The notes under the pieces: generated by a model | The model's database searches: none | The model's input: the letters and a program-made list of their open reading frames with translations, nothing else | Told to the model about the DNA's origin: nothing | NCBI GenBank assembly: GCA_029239455.1 | Contig: JAQZAX010000019.1 | Location: 1 to 46,216 of the forward strand | Length of the DNA: 46,216 nt | DNA from: Anaerocolumna sp. | Lineage (GTDB): Bacteria > Bacillota > Clostridia > Lachnospirales > Lachnospiraceae | Reading direction: 5' to 3' | Shown here: one piece after another, positions 8,255 to 17,245 of the stretch | How the letters are laid out: the number at the start of each line of letters is the position of its first letter | Position numbering within the stretch: position 1 is the first letter of the stretch | Program-made: the position numbers and the translations under genes

Positions 8255-9696
8255 TCCCCCATCGTAACATTAGATAAATGTTTATTCAGTTCAAAAAGCA
8301 AGGTTTTATTCTTTATTTTGGAGAAGGCCATTCCTTTGGATTCCTTACAGGCTTTCCTTTTCTTTTCCGCTGATAATTCTCCATCTTCATCGACTTTCTT
8401 TCCACAGATCATACAATGGATAAAAGCCCAGCAATTCTTGCAGTCCTCTTCCGTTAATTTGCCGATATTTAACACAGAATACACATTGTTCATTTCAAAC
8501 CCAGTAGTAAGAGAACCAAGATGCATGCAAGCCGATGTTTCACTTACTCGCTCACATGGATAAAAGTCACCCCTGTAATCTATAAATAACCGCATTTTAC
8601 CTGGTATACAGGGGCCTCCCGGTGCTGCCGTGTCCCCTAAGACTCCATACTTAATCTTCTGAATCTGATACTGCATATTCATAATTTCTTCTATTGTTGT
8701 TCTCTTAACGTCCTCTTTTTTAAATCGTTTTGCCGTAGACAATACGCCCAAAAACTGGTTATAAAAGCTGCCGTTCGTATACCTGGATGAAAATTGAACG
8801 GAATCATCCTCTTTCTCAACGATGGAATGATTAGCTCTCATTTTCTTAATATATTTGTCATGAAACAGGCTGTTTATCTCCTCATAACTGTTTTCCGGAT
8901 TGATTACCATGTTGGTTGACACCGTTTTGGCAAACTCCGGCTGCCTCTCCCATAATCTTTTGATATTCTTTACCACAGTATCATAGGAACCCTTATTATT
9001 CGCAGCAAAAACCCGGTTCTGATTATGGATTGATTTTGGCCCGTCAAGACTGATCATAAGATTAAACTTATTTTCGGCAAGATAATCAATAAGCTCATTT
9101 GTTAACAAAGTAGCATTGGTTGTTGTGGTAAATGTTAGTGGCCGTCCTTCAAACACCTTCTTAGCGTATTCCACTACCTGCTGAATCAGTTCCAGATTTA
9201 AAAATGGTTCTCCGCCATAAAAACTGATGTTAGGACCCTTGGTATCTATGGAGTGGGCAAAGTAAAAATCAACTGCCTTCTTTGCCGTCTCAAAAGTCAT
9301 CCTTTTATCGGAATGGCTTCTTTGACTTAGATAGTTACTCTCAGAATAGACGCAATAAGAACAACGTAAATTACAATTTTGTGTGACCTGCAAGGTAATA
9401 CTGTCTATCTTTCGTTCCAAAAAAAGTTCCAGATTGTCTGTTGCCGGGTGCTTTATCTCCTTTACCCGGTTTGTTAAAAGATATCCACAGTCTACTAACT
9501 CTTGATACTGACTGATAACTTCCTCTTTCGTTTGCTGAAGTTCCTGTTCGATATCCTTCATTACAGCGTCAATATAATTATATAATGGTTCATTGACTGA
9601 TACTATTTCATTTCGATTGGTTTCATAAAAGTAAAATCCTAATGGTGTTTTATATAATAGAATCAGTGGTTTTGGCTGTTTACTCTGTTGTACCAT
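8251..9696 (-). CDS. ccpM: radical SAM/SPASM peptide maturase, CcpM-like
   Basis: 481 aa. The N-terminal ~95 residues form a peptide-recognition-like region (PLGFYFYETNRNEIVSV). The radical SAM cluster motif is NCNLRCSYCVYSE (CxxxCxxC), followed by the GGEP motif SFYGGEPFLNLEL. The C-terminal SPASM region has the expected Cys set (CIPGKMRL, FYPCERVSE, CKNCWAFIHCMICGK, KACKES) for auxiliary Fe-S clusters. These enzymes cleave S-adenosylmethionine to make carbon radicals and typically form thioether or C-C links in Cys-rich peptides. It is coupled to the TIGR04066-like gene and lies upstream of the precursors. A GAGGGGAG site precedes the ATG at 9696. Product chemistry cannot be read from sequence. 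Confidence 0.88.
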   Translation of the reverse strand: MVQQSKQPKPLILLYKTPLGFYFYETNRNEIVSVNEPLYNYIDAVMKDIEQELQQTKEEVISQYQELVDCGYLLTNRVKEIKHPATDNLELFLERKIDSITLQVTQNCNLRCSYCVYSESNYLSQRSHSDKRMTFETAKKAVDFYFAHSIDTKGPNISFYGGEPFLNLELIQQVVEYAKKVFEGRPLTFTTTTNATLLTNELIDYLAENKFNLMISLDGPKSIHNQNRVFAANNKGSYDTVVKNIKRLWERQPEFAKTVSTNMVINPENSYEEINSLFHDKYIKKMRANHSIVEKEDDSVQFSSRYTNGSFYNQFLGVLSTAKRFKKEDVKRTTIEEIMNMQYQIQKIKYGVLGDTAAPGGPCIPGKMRLFIDYRGDFYPCERVSETSACMHLGSLTTGFEMNNVYSVLNIGKLTEEDCKNCWAFIHCMICGKKVDEDGELSAEKKRKACKESKGMAFSKIKNKTLLFELNKHLSNVTMGE

Positions 9697-9716
9697 TCTA
9701 CTCCCCTCTCTTTTCT

Positions 9717-10382
9717 CTATACGGTTATCTTACCATCTTTCATGGTATAAACAATATCTGCCTGTTCCGCAACTCCCATATCATGGGTAATGATAATCAC
9801 CGTGTATCCCCTCTCATGAGATAAACTTTTTAAAATCTCCACGACGATCTCCCCATTAACAGTGTCAAGATTTCCCGTGGGTTCATCGGCAAGAAGAATT
9901 TTTCCTCCGGAAGCAAGTGCCCTTGCCACGGCGACTCTCTGCTGCTGCCCTCCGCTCATCATCAGCGGCAGCTGATTGCATATCCTCTCCTCAAGTCCCA
10001 CACTGGCAATCAGTTCCTTTCCAGTTTTTCTAGCTTCCTTTGCAGCTATACCCCTAAGTTCCATGGGGTAAGCTACATTTTCAAGTGCTGTTAATAAAGG
10101 AAACAGGTTAAAAGACTGATACACAACAGAAGCTGTCTCTCTTCGGTACCGATCCCGGTCCAGTTTGCTCATAGGTTGATCCTCTACATAGATTTCTCCT
10201 TTAGTTGGCAGGTCAAGGCCTGCTAACAAGGAGAGCAAAGTGCTCTTTCCGCTGCCGGAATGTCCGACGATTGCATACATTTTGCCTGCCTCAAAGGTAC
10301 AGGAAACATTGGATACTGCCTCTACGGTCTGATATTTGCTTTTATAGGTATAACTTACTTCATTTACTGCTAATATACTCAT
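9717..10382 (-). CDS. ABC transporter ATPase, LolD/MacB type
   Basis: 221 aa with a full set of ABC motifs: Walker A GHSGSGKST, Q-loop VYQSFNLFPLL, signature MSGGQQQRVAVARAL, Walker B ILLADEPTGNLD and the switch His in IITHDMG. The size and the sequence around the signature are typical of ATPases that drive FtsX/MacB permeases. It starts 13 bp after the permease at 10396-11625 and precedes ccpM by 20 bp. It is the only stand-alone ATPase in the locus, while three FtsX-type permeases are present, so it may be shared (inference). Confidence 0.93.
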   Translation of the reverse strand: MSILAVNEVSYTYKSKYQTVEAVSNVSCTFEAGKMYAIVGHSGSGKSTLLSLLAGLDLPTKGEIYVEDQPMSKLDRDRYRRETASVVYQSFNLFPLLTALENVAYPMELRGIAAKEARKTGKELIASVGLEERICNQLPLMMSGGQQQRVAVARALASGGKILLADEPTGNLDTVNGEIVVEILKSLSHERGYTVIIITHDMGVAEQADIVYTMKDGKITV

Positions 10383-10395
10383 TATGATCCCTCCA

Positions 10396-11625
10396 TCAAT
10401 CAGTTTTAGAAAGTATTGCCATTACGCTGAACCGGTTCAGCAAAAGCAATGCAATGGTTGTTCCCAGCATATAAAAGATTATAAATGCGGCAAGAATAAG
10501 TCCCATGGTTGTAACCTTAAGATTTACAACAAATGCAGATATCACTGCTCCAAGAAAGCTTCCGGATAGCACAAGTATCAAGCTTTCCAGAAAAATGATG
10601 CGAAAGCATCCCATCTTGCTTGTTCCTAAAGAGCGCATAATGGCAAACTCGTTTCGTCTACTTTGCATTAATAGATAAGATGCGATAAACCCAATTGCGG
10701 CAACGATGACAAAAATCAATGGTGCAAAGCTCTTCAGCAAATTAAGGCTCTCTGTCAACTGCGTTGCCGACAGAATAAAGGTCTCGTCATTCATGGTCAT
10801 GGCCTCTCCCAACCGTTTAAAACCTTCCTGTACATTTACCGATTTAAATCCGATTTCCTGCATCTTACTCTTAAATTCATTGATTTTAAGCGGATCCTGT
10901 AAGGTAAATCTTCCGGAATTCCCATAGCAATCAATACCTGCGTCTTCGTAAGCACTTACAACATAATCTAAGGGACTGATAACATCCGGCAGTTCATCCG
11001 ATGCCATTCTAAACCTTGTGTAATAACTTCCTACTATTTTTAGCTTTACCGGTCCCAGTTTTTCATATTGGAACATCTGTCCTCCCGAAGTGTCATATTC
11101 CGGTGCATATACCACAAGGTTCAATTCGTCACCCAGTTTAAGATTATTTTTTTCTAAAAATGTTTCTCTTACAATGCAAGCCGCTTCCTCTCCCGTGAAA
11201 AAGCTTTCATCATAACCCTCAAGATATGTAACATCCTCTGCTGAAAATGCCGTAAATGCAGACAGCGTATTACAGCCAATAAACTGGATAATTGGGCGCT
11301 GTGACTGAGGGTCCTCAGCTGCAAGGTTGACATAAGATTGAATTGTATATACTTCGTCTGTTACTAATCCGGTCTCCTGAATTTGTTGCAGTTTTTCAAA
11401 TTCAATTTGAAGGCCTACCTCCTGACTCCCATCAATATTGCAGATTCTTGCCGTAACCGGAATTGTCTCCCCCAGTTTCATCAGCTGGTTCTCATTTCCC
11501 TCGATATTTTCCATGTACAATAACAGGAATAAGACAATCATTGCGGAAATCAGGAGCGAGAGAATACTTTTCTTTCTGTGACTTACAATGTTCTTCCTGA
11601 TTGTGTTAAAGACAAACATAAGCAT
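10396..11625 (-). CDS. FtsX-type ABC permease, first gene of the peptide operon
   Basis: 409 aa: helix near residues 18-37, an extracytoplasmic domain to about 290, and three C-terminal helices (FAPLIFVIVAAIGFIASYLL and two more), with the FtsX loop QSRRNEFAIMRSLGTSKMG. It is shorter than, and clearly different from, the two 619-aa permeases. With the ATPase 13 bp downstream it forms a MacB-like pair. It may export peptide, extract membrane-bound toxin or sense it; immunity transporters of this type are common beside peptide antibiotics (family knowledge). It is the first gene after the promoter at 11741-11769. Confidence 0.88.
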   Translation of the reverse strand: MLMFVFNTIRKNIVSHRKKSILSLLISAMIVLFLLLYMENIEGNENQLMKLGETIPVTARICNIDGSQEVGLQIEFEKLQQIQETGLVTDEVYTIQSYVNLAAEDPQSQRPIIQFIGCNTLSAFTAFSAEDVTYLEGYDESFFTGEEAACIVRETFLEKNNLKLGDELNLVVYAPEYDTSGGQMFQYEKLGPVKLKIVGSYYTRFRMASDELPDVISPLDYVVSAYEDAGIDCYGNSGRFTLQDPLKINEFKSKMQEIGFKSVNVQEGFKRLGEAMTMNDETFILSATQLTESLNLLKSFAPLIFVIVAAIGFIASYLLMQSRRNEFAIMRSLGTSKMGCFRIIFLESLILVLSGSFLGAVISAFVVNLKVTTMGLILAAFIIFYMLGTTIALLLLNRFSVMAILSKTD

Positions 11626-11740
11626 CCACTTTCCTTTCGTTTATTTTTTTGTTCCTTACATCATTATGATTACACTGAAGTGATTCAAGTCAGCGTTATA
11701 GTCTGGCAACCCAAACTCTTTCTTATTTTTCCATATTTGG

Positions 11741-11769
11741 ATTATACTCCCTTTTGATTTTGTAATCAA
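11741..11769 (-). promoter_or_regulatory. sigma-A-type promoter of the peptide operon
   Basis: On the minus strand TTGATT, a 17-bp spacer and TATAAT. The leader to the first gene is about 110 bases. No obvious operator palindrome was seen. Confidence 0.75.
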
Positions 11770-11931
11770 TTACCAATGTATACAAAAATACACCTATGCT
11801 AATTGCCTATAATTGTTAAATTTATATATTGTTTCCTCTCTTCATGGGTATTTTTAACAATTACAACAATAAGTATTTTCCTTTGGTTACTGCGTAGAAA
11901 ATCCTAATAAATCCTGGAGTCCATAATTTTA

Positions 11932-11960
11932 TTGATTCTGAACCTGTGTAATGTTATACT
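11932..11960 (+). promoter_or_regulatory. sigma-A-type promoter of rqcH
   Basis: TTGATT, a 17-bp spacer and TATACT, about 100 bases before the rqcH start. A small hairpin (caggg/ccctg, 12027-12042) lies just ahead of the AAGGAG site and could influence translation. Confidence 0.7.
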
Positions 11961-12063
11961 AAGCACTATAAAAATAACCTATCCATTGGGATAAAATTGA
12001 AGAACAAATGATATGATGAAAAATGCCAGGGTAAATACCCTGTATAATACAAGGAGAATAATT

Positions 12064-13827
12064 ATGGCACTGGACGGACTGGTAATCTCCAATGTGGTCT
12101 ATGAATTAAAGGAAAAGCTGGTAGATGGCAGAATCAGCAAAATATCACAACCGGAGAAAGACGAATTAGTTCTGACAATAAAAAACAATAAAGAAACTCA
12201 CAAATTGTTCCTATCTGCCGGCGCAAGTCTGCCTCTGATTTATCTGACGGAAGAAAGTAAACAAAACCCCATGAATGCACCAGGCTTTTGTATGCTTTTA
12301 CGAAAGCATCTAAATAGTGCACGAATTCTAGATGTAACACAGCCCGGATTAGAAAGAATCATTCAGATAAAAATTGAACATTTAAATGAGCTGGGGGATC
12401 TATGCATCAAATTCCTAATTATCGAATTAATGGGAAAACACAGCAATATCATATTCTGTGATGATAACAATAGGATTGTAGATAGCATTAAGCATATCTC
12501 CCATTTGGTTAGTTCAGTTCGGGAAGTGTTGCCCGGAAGAGATTATTTTCTGCCGGAAACACAGCAAAAAGCTGATCCATTTAACCTAAGTTACGAAGAA
12601 TTTAGAGTGCAGGTATTGCAAAAACCCTTGTCTCTCGGAAAAGCAATCTACTCCTCTGTTACCGGGTTCAGCCCGCTCATGGCCAATGAAGTATGTTACC
12701 GTGCTTCTCTTGATTCCGAAGCTTCCACAAGTTCTGTCAGTGAGTTGCAGGGACTGCATCTCTATAATAACTTTGTAAGACTGATGGATGATCTAAGAGA
12801 GCATAACTATATACCTAATATCGTGTTTGAAAATGAGGTACCCGCCCAGTTTTCATGTTTACCTCTAACCTGTTTTAGTGAGCTTACTGCTAAAAATTAT
12901 GACTCTATCTCAACTGTACTTGAAACATTTTATGCCACTAAAAATACCGTGACACGTATTCGCCAAAAGTCAGTGGATTTACGAAAAATTGTAGCAAATG
13001 CCATAGAGCGCAATACGAAGAAATACGAATTGCAGTTAAAACAGTTAAAGGATACTGAGAAAAAGGATAAATACAAGGTATATGGGGAACTGATTAATGC
13101 TTATGGTTATCAATTGGAACCTGGAGCAAAATCTCTGACAGCCTTAAATTATTATACCAATGAAGAAATCACAATTCCCCTTGATGAAACCTTATCTGCC
13201 CTGGAGAATTCTAAACGGTATTTTGAAAAGTATAATAAGTTAAAGAGAACCTATGAAGCCGTTTCCTCTTTAATAGAAGAAACCAAGACTGATCTAGAAC
13301 ATTTAGATTCCATCCGTATCTCTCTTGATATGGCACTGGAGGAAGAAGATCTGGTAGAATTAAAAGAAGAATTAATGGAATATGGATATGTAAAACGAAA
13401 GTTTCAGCCCGGTAAAAAAGGAAGACCAAACGCACCGGTAAAAAAGCCTAAAATTACAAGCAAGCCCTTCCATTATATTTCGTCCGACGGCTTCCATATG
13501 TATGTCGGTAAAAATAATTATCAGAATGATGAACTTACATTTAAGTTTGCTGCTGGTGGAGACTGGTGGTTTCATGCCAAGAAAATGGCAGGCTCTCATG
13601 TTATTGTTCAAACCGGAGTCAATCCATTACCGGATAGAACCTTTGAAGAAGCAGCAAGGTTAGCCGCCTACTATTCTAAGGGTCGGGAGGCTGACAAGGT
13701 GGAAGTAGATTATACAGAGAGAAAAAATGTAAAAAAACCAAGTGGCGGCAAGCCAGGATTTGTCGTTTATTACACGAATTACTCCATGGTAGTTTCTCCT
13801 GATATTGGAGGATTAGAAGAAATTTAA
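12064..13827 (+). CDS. rqcH: RqcH (NFACT, Rqc2 homologue), ribosome quality control
   Basis: The track starts at 12013, but AAGGAG at 12051-12056 lies 7 bases before the ATG at 12064, and the protein then begins MALDGLVISNVVYELKEKL as in the family (587 aa). The order is NFACT-N (residues 1 to ~260), a long coiled-coil stretch (~270-420) and the NFACT-R domain (YISSDGFHMYVGKNNYQNDE ... GGDWWFHAKKMAGSHVIVQT) near the end. RqcH binds obstructed 50S subunits and recruits tRNA-Ala to add C-terminal alanine tails that mark nascent chains for degradation. Older annotations call it fibronectin-binding protein. Own promoter at 11932. Confidence 0.93.
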   Translation: MALDGLVISNVVYELKEKLVDGRISKISQPEKDELVLTIKNNKETHKLFLSAGASLPLIYLTEESKQNPMNAPGFCMLLRKHLNSARILDVTQPGLERIIQIKIEHLNELGDLCIKFLIIELMGKHSNIIFCDDNNRIVDSIKHISHLVSSVREVLPGRDYFLPETQQKADPFNLSYEEFRVQVLQKPLSLGKAIYSSVTGFSPLMANEVCYRASLDSEASTSSVSELQGLHLYNNFVRLMDDLREHNYIPNIVFENEVPAQFSCLPLTCFSELTAKNYDSISTVLETFYATKNTVTRIRQKSVDLRKIVANAIERNTKKYELQLKQLKDTEKKDKYKVYGELINAYGYQLEPGAKSLTALNYYTNEEITIPLDETLSALENSKRYFEKYNKLKRTYEAVSSLIEETKTDLEHLDSIRISLDMALEEEDLVELKEELMEYGYVKRKFQPGKKGRPNAPVKKPKITSKPFHYISSDGFHMYVGKNNYQNDELTFKFAAGGDWWFHAKKMAGSHVIVQTGVNPLPDRTFEEAARLAAYYSKGREADKVEVDYTERKNVKKPSGGKPGFVVYYTNYSMVVSPDIGGLEEI

Positions 13828-13927
13828 TTTCTTAAACTCCAACTATAAATATTAGGATTCACCTGGCAAATGACATTGTTAATCAAACTATTGAATATAA
13901 TTATCAAAAGAAAGCTGGTAGAAAAAT

Positions 13928-14737
13928 ATGATTATTGCGGACTTTCACACACACACCCATCATTCCAGCGATTCCGTTGCTTCAATGCCAAGTATGGTCC
14001 AAAAAGCCATTGCTCTTGGTCTGCAAAAAATTTGTTTTACGGATCATATGGACTATGATTACCCCAAATCAAGTTCACTTACGTTTGTATTTGACACAGA
14101 GGAATACTTTAAAGAACTAGATCACATGAAGGAGCAGTATAAGGGAAAAATTGAAATTCTTAGAGGAATTGAATTAGGATTACAGCCTCATGTTGCAGAT
14201 AAATGTAATAGGTTACTAGATAACTATAATTTTGATTTTATCATAGGTTCTTCCCATCTGGCATTAAAGAAAGATCCTTATAATCCTGGGTATTGGGAAA
14301 ATAAAACTACGGAACAGGGTATTTTTGATTATTTTGAAGGAATTATTAAAAATGTTGCTGCCTTCAACCGTTTTCAAGTATATGGACATATCGATTATAT
14401 CATTCGCTATATCCCTGATAAAAGCTATGTATTCACGTATCAAAAGTATGCTGACATTATAGATGAAGTGATTAGGACAATTCTCTCTGCCGGACGTGGT
14501 ATTGAAGTAAATACTTCGGGATACAAATATGGTTTAGGTCAGACCCACCCCAGTGCAGATATTTTAAAAAGGTATAAAGAACTTGGCGGTGAATTAATCA
14601 CCGTTGGGTCAGACGGACACAGGCCAGAGCATCTTGCCTATGATTTTGACGTTGCTGAGCAGTTGCTGGTTTCTCTAGGTTATAAATATTATGCTACATT
14701 TAAAGATCAAAAACCTGAGTTTCATAAGTTAGGGTAG
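13928..14737 (+). CDS. PHP-domain phosphatase, histidinol-phosphatase family
   Basis: 269 aa PHP-superfamily protein. Metal-binding motifs occur in the expected order: DFHTHTHHSSDS at the N-terminus, CFTDHMDY, GIELGL, GSSHLAL, GHIDYIIRY, and GSDGHRPEH near the C-terminus. It belongs to the HisJ/HisK-like group, which hydrolyses L-histidinol phosphate, but no other his genes are nearby, so the substrate is uncertain. It follows rqcH by 100 bp in the same direction and could be cotranscribed. Two out-of-frame ORFs (13870 and 13935) are shadows. Confidence 0.85.
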   Translation: MIIADFHTHTHHSSDSVASMPSMVQKAIALGLQKICFTDHMDYDYPKSSSLTFVFDTEEYFKELDHMKEQYKGKIEILRGIELGLQPHVADKCNRLLDNYNFDFIIGSSHLALKKDPYNPGYWENKTTEQGIFDYFEGIIKNVAAFNRFQVYGHIDYIIRYIPDKSYVFTYQKYADIIDEVIRTILSAGRGIEVNTSGYKYGLGQTHPSADILKRYKELGGELITVGSDGHRPEHLAYDFDVAEQLLVSLGYKYYATFKDQKPEFHKLG

Positions 14738-14740
14738 GGT

Positions 14741-14767
14741 AGGGTAGAATAAATTATATTCTACCCT
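14741..14767. terminator. hairpin between convergent genes
   Basis: agggtagaat / attctaccct, 10-bp stem, 7-base loop, between the PHP gene and the convergent oxidase-like gene, overlapping the end of the latter. It follows three agggt repeats. No strong U-run is seen, so termination is uncertain. Confidence 0.45.
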
Positions 14768-15194
14768 CTGCTGATTGCCAACCAACGAAAAGATTATATC
14801 GTTCCGTCTTAAAACGTAAAACGCAGTAATTCAAGTCATCCGGACCATTGAAATGCCGTCCCATTCCTGGATACCACATTTCCTGTTTGACAACAGGGTC
14901 TGTAATCACTTCAATGGTTCCGACTAATGTAATATTATATGCCCCATCTTTGTTAAAGCAAACGCTGGCCCGGTTGCAGTTCGCTATACGTTTTGACTTG
15001 TTGCTTTCAATTCCGGTGCAAAAGGTAAGCCAATTGATTCCATCTGCTTTTGATGCCGTAATTGTCGAAGCAGTTGGATAACCGTCTGCATCAATCAATG
15101 CCAAGATACAATACGGCTCTGAACCTTCCGGTGAGTGATGCGCTGTGTTTTGCATGATTATTTCCCCGGCTTTTTCAATTATCTCTATACTCAT
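14754..15194 (-). CDS. pyridoxamine 5'-phosphate oxidase-like flavin-binding protein
   Basis: 146 aa, the length of the small general-stress-protein-26-like group with a split-barrel fold. Typical stretches are CILALIDADGYPTASTITA (strands 1-2), NWLTFCTGIESNKSKRIANC (the FMN-binding turn) and ASVCFNKDGAYNITLVGTIE. Such proteins bind FMN or F420, and most have unknown substrates; a true PdxH role is unlikely at this size. A GGAGG site lies before ATG at 15194. It is 28 bp downstream of the AlkZ-related gene and probably cotranscribed with it and the YafY-type regulator. Confidence 0.8.
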   Translation of the reverse strand: MSIEIIEKAGEIIMQNTAHHSPEGSEPYCILALIDADGYPTASTITASKADGINWLTFCTGIESNKSKRIANCNRASVCFNKDGAYNITLVGTIEVITDPVVKQEMWYPGMGRHFNGPDDLNYCVLRFKTERYNLFVGWQSAEGRI

Positions 15195-15222
15195 TTTATT
15201 GCCTCCTATTTATTAGGTTTCA

Positions 15223-15930
15223 CTAACCCTTGATAAATTTCATTATTTTTTTCATATCTGCGCTGGGATTCAGCTTTAGGACCTGTTCGGCTATTTTCTG
15301 AATTGCTTTATCCTTCTCAATTTTAGCAGCCTTTTCAAATAGATCCTCACCCCAAAAACTTTCGGTCAGGCAGAACACAGTTGAGGACCAGCCATATTCT
15401 TCACCTTTCCTAGAAATTTTCTGCTGTCTGCCGCACATCGTCAGATACATTTTCATTTGCAGCTCTACCAAGGCCCTCTCAAACTGAGACTTTTGCTCTT
15501 TTTCAAAGCCAGCAAACTGCTTGATATCATGTAACGGCAACGATTTGTGGTTGGAAATGGTATCATAAATTCGTTTTGCGTGATAGCTGATTGTGCCACC
15601 CGCGTATTCATCCTCAAAGGTCATATTCCCCCGGCGAACTGCAAGAAAATAAGGAACCCATTCTTTTGTGATATAGCCACTCTTTTTGAAAAACAGCTTT
15701 GCATAAGCAATATCGTCGCGCTCGTTAAGCACACGCATACGCCATTCCCACGGATCGGTCTTAGGGTCGCCTGTGTGCCAGCATACAGGTGTATCATAAG
15801 GTGGCTCTTCATTCCAATTCCATGGAATCACTGAAAAAATCCCTTCGCTGTTACCACCGCCCATTGAAAATCCAGCATCTAGCAAAGCAGTTACAAAATC
15901 CTCATAATTTTTTATTGGTTTATCATTCAA
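15223..15930 (-). CDS. AlkZ-related protein
   Basis: The track starts at 15957, but an AAGGAGG site inside that extension points to TTG at 15930, giving 235 aa starting LNDKPIKNYEDFVTALLDAG. Features include PYDTPVCWHTGDPKTDPWEW, EWVPYFLAVRRGNMTFEDEY and a Lys-rich C-terminus. It resembles the family annotated as AlkZ-related, distant relatives of the winged-helix DNA glycosylase AlkZ; activity is unproven for this branch. It sits between a YafY/WYL regulator and the oxidase-like gene, an order I remember as common in Clostridia. Family identification is moderate. Confidence 0.6.
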   Translation of the reverse strand: MNDKPIKNYEDFVTALLDAGFSMGGGNSEGIFSVIPWNWNEEPPYDTPVCWHTGDPKTDPWEWRMRVLNERDDIAYAKLFFKKSGYITKEWVPYFLAVRRGNMTFEDEYAGGTISYHAKRIYDTISNHKSLPLHDIKQFAGFEKEQKSQFERALVELQMKMYLTMCGRQQKISRKGEEYGWSSTVFCLTESFWGEDLFEKAAKIEKDKAIQKIAEQVLKLNPSADMKKIMKFIKG

Positions 15931-15992
15931 TCTAAAAACCTCCTTCTGTAACATCATACCCTAGTTAACACGACAACAGTATGTCCTGTTTA

Positions 15993-16895
15993 TTAATAGC
16001 TATTTAAAACATTTGCAGCAATTCTTTTTATATCCTCCGCAATATCTACTGGTTCAAGTACCTTTACCTTATCACCGAAGCCTAAAAGCCACGAAATTAT
16101 AAAGTCCCGGTTTGTATAACCGGTTTCAAGGCGTATCAGTCCTTCCTTTGTTTCCGTGTAACAATGCAGCCCGTATGTTTCAATAAGCTGGTAAGAAGCC
16201 AATGGGTCAAATAGTGCAACCAGTTTTTTATCATCTGAAAGATGTTCGTTAAAATCCCGTTTTTCGGAGGGCATTTCACGTGGAGTAAAAGTTTCGGCGC
16301 AAAGCTGCAAATCCCATAACCGCATAAGTTTGAACATGCGGAAATCCTGGCGTTTCGTGCAGTAACCAAACACATACCACGCAGCCCATTGGAAAATGAC
16401 AAACGCAGGTTCAATGCGGCGGTGTGTCATGCCTTTTTCATAGTAATAATCAAACTCAATGAATCTTTGTTCCTGGATGGATTTTTTAATGAGTTCAATC
16501 TTTTCCGTAAGACTTCCCTTATTGTGAGAGGCAAGGTCAATCACAATGGGTTCCCGAAGTGACACTACAGCGTCCCTGTTGGAGGAGATCTTGTCTAGTG
16601 TCCTTTCGATGTTTGACTTTTCCGAAACGCTTCCAATCCCTTTAAGTGCCGCAATAATCCCTGTTAGTTCATCGGTGGTGAGAATACTTTTATCCAGTTT
16701 GAACCCTTCTGCGATAGAGATACCCCCACCACCACCCTGATGTGTAATAATCGGTATGCCCGCCTGACAAAGCGCGTCAATATCACGCCCAATCGTACGG
16801 CGGGTAACCTCAAATTTTTCGGCAAGATAGGGGGCGGTTACCCTATCTTTTTGTAGTAAAATTGTTACTATTCCAAGCAAACGGTCAAGTTTCAC
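15993..16895 (-). CDS. YafY-family transcriptional regulator (HTH + WYL)
   Basis: 300 aa starting at GTG (16895) after a GAGGG site. The N-terminal winged helix is DRLLGIVTILLQKDRVTAPY ... FEVTRRTIGRDIDALCQAGI, followed by a WYL domain (residues ~140-230, with FEFDYYYEKG-like and WYVFGYCTKRQDFRMFKLMR motifs) and a WCX-type C-terminus. WYL regulators sense ligands, often nucleic-acid-derived. It probably controls the two genes downstream and itself; an AT-rich near-palindrome lies upstream. Confidence 0.88.
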   Translation of the reverse strand: MKLDRLLGIVTILLQKDRVTAPYLAEKFEVTRRTIGRDIDALCQAGIPIITHQGGGGGISIAEGFKLDKSILTTDELTGIIAALKGIGSVSEKSNIERTLDKISSNRDAVVSLREPIVIDLASHNKGSLTEKIELIKKSIQEQRFIEFDYYYEKGMTHRRIEPAFVIFQWAAWYVFGYCTKRQDFRMFKLMRLWDLQLCAETFTPREMPSEKRDFNEHLSDDKKLVALFDPLASYQLIETYGLHCYTETKEGLIRLETGYTNRDFIISWLLGFGDKVKVLEPVDIAEDIKRIAANVLNSY

Positions 16896-16944
16896 TTTTA
16901 TCCCTCAATTCTTTCAATGTATGGTAAAATCAGGTAGATTATTT

Positions 16945-16967
16945 TGGTAATATAATATATAATACCA
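16945..16967. promoter_or_regulatory. candidate operator upstream of the YafY-type gene
   Basis: A near-perfect 23-bp palindrome, tggta...tacca around an AT-rich centre, about 50 bp before the GTG start. The AT-rich core means it may arise by chance. The remaining 350-bp gap to mnmA otherwise contains only the operon terminator and the repeats listed below. Confidence 0.35.
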
Positions 16968-17110
16968 TTAAGCTGTAGCAATAATATAACTACTTATTCC
17001 GATGTAAACAGCAATGGCATCAATTTTATTCATTAAATACTTAATAACAGCATTCATATTATTTATTATAGATTATATAGTCGCAATAATCTACATCTTT
17101 TTCCATCCAT

Positions 17111-17153
17111 AAAAAAGGATGCGAAATCACTTAATATGACCTTGCATCCTTTT
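17111..17153 (-). terminator. rho-independent terminator of the isc-mnmA operon
   Basis: On the minus strand AAAAGGATGC / GCATCCTTTT followed by a further U-run, about 95 bases after the mnmA stop. Confidence 0.8.
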
Positions 17154-17195
17154 ATTATTAAATATTCATTCCATTATTAATTTATATTATTTTTT

Positions 17196-17243
17196 CTTTG
17201 TAATAATCTATCTTTGTAATATTCTATCTTTGTAATAATTTAC
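17196..17243. repeat. 16-bp tandem repeat, three copies
   Basis: ctttgtaataatctat occurs three times with single changes, directly after the mnmA stop codon, and a fourth degenerate copy runs into the gene end. Probably slippage. Confidence 0.8.
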
Positions 17244-17245
17244 TT

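Noticed and set aside
14731-14750. Telomere-like agggt repeats
   Set aside because: Only three units, forming part of the hairpin arm between convergent genes.
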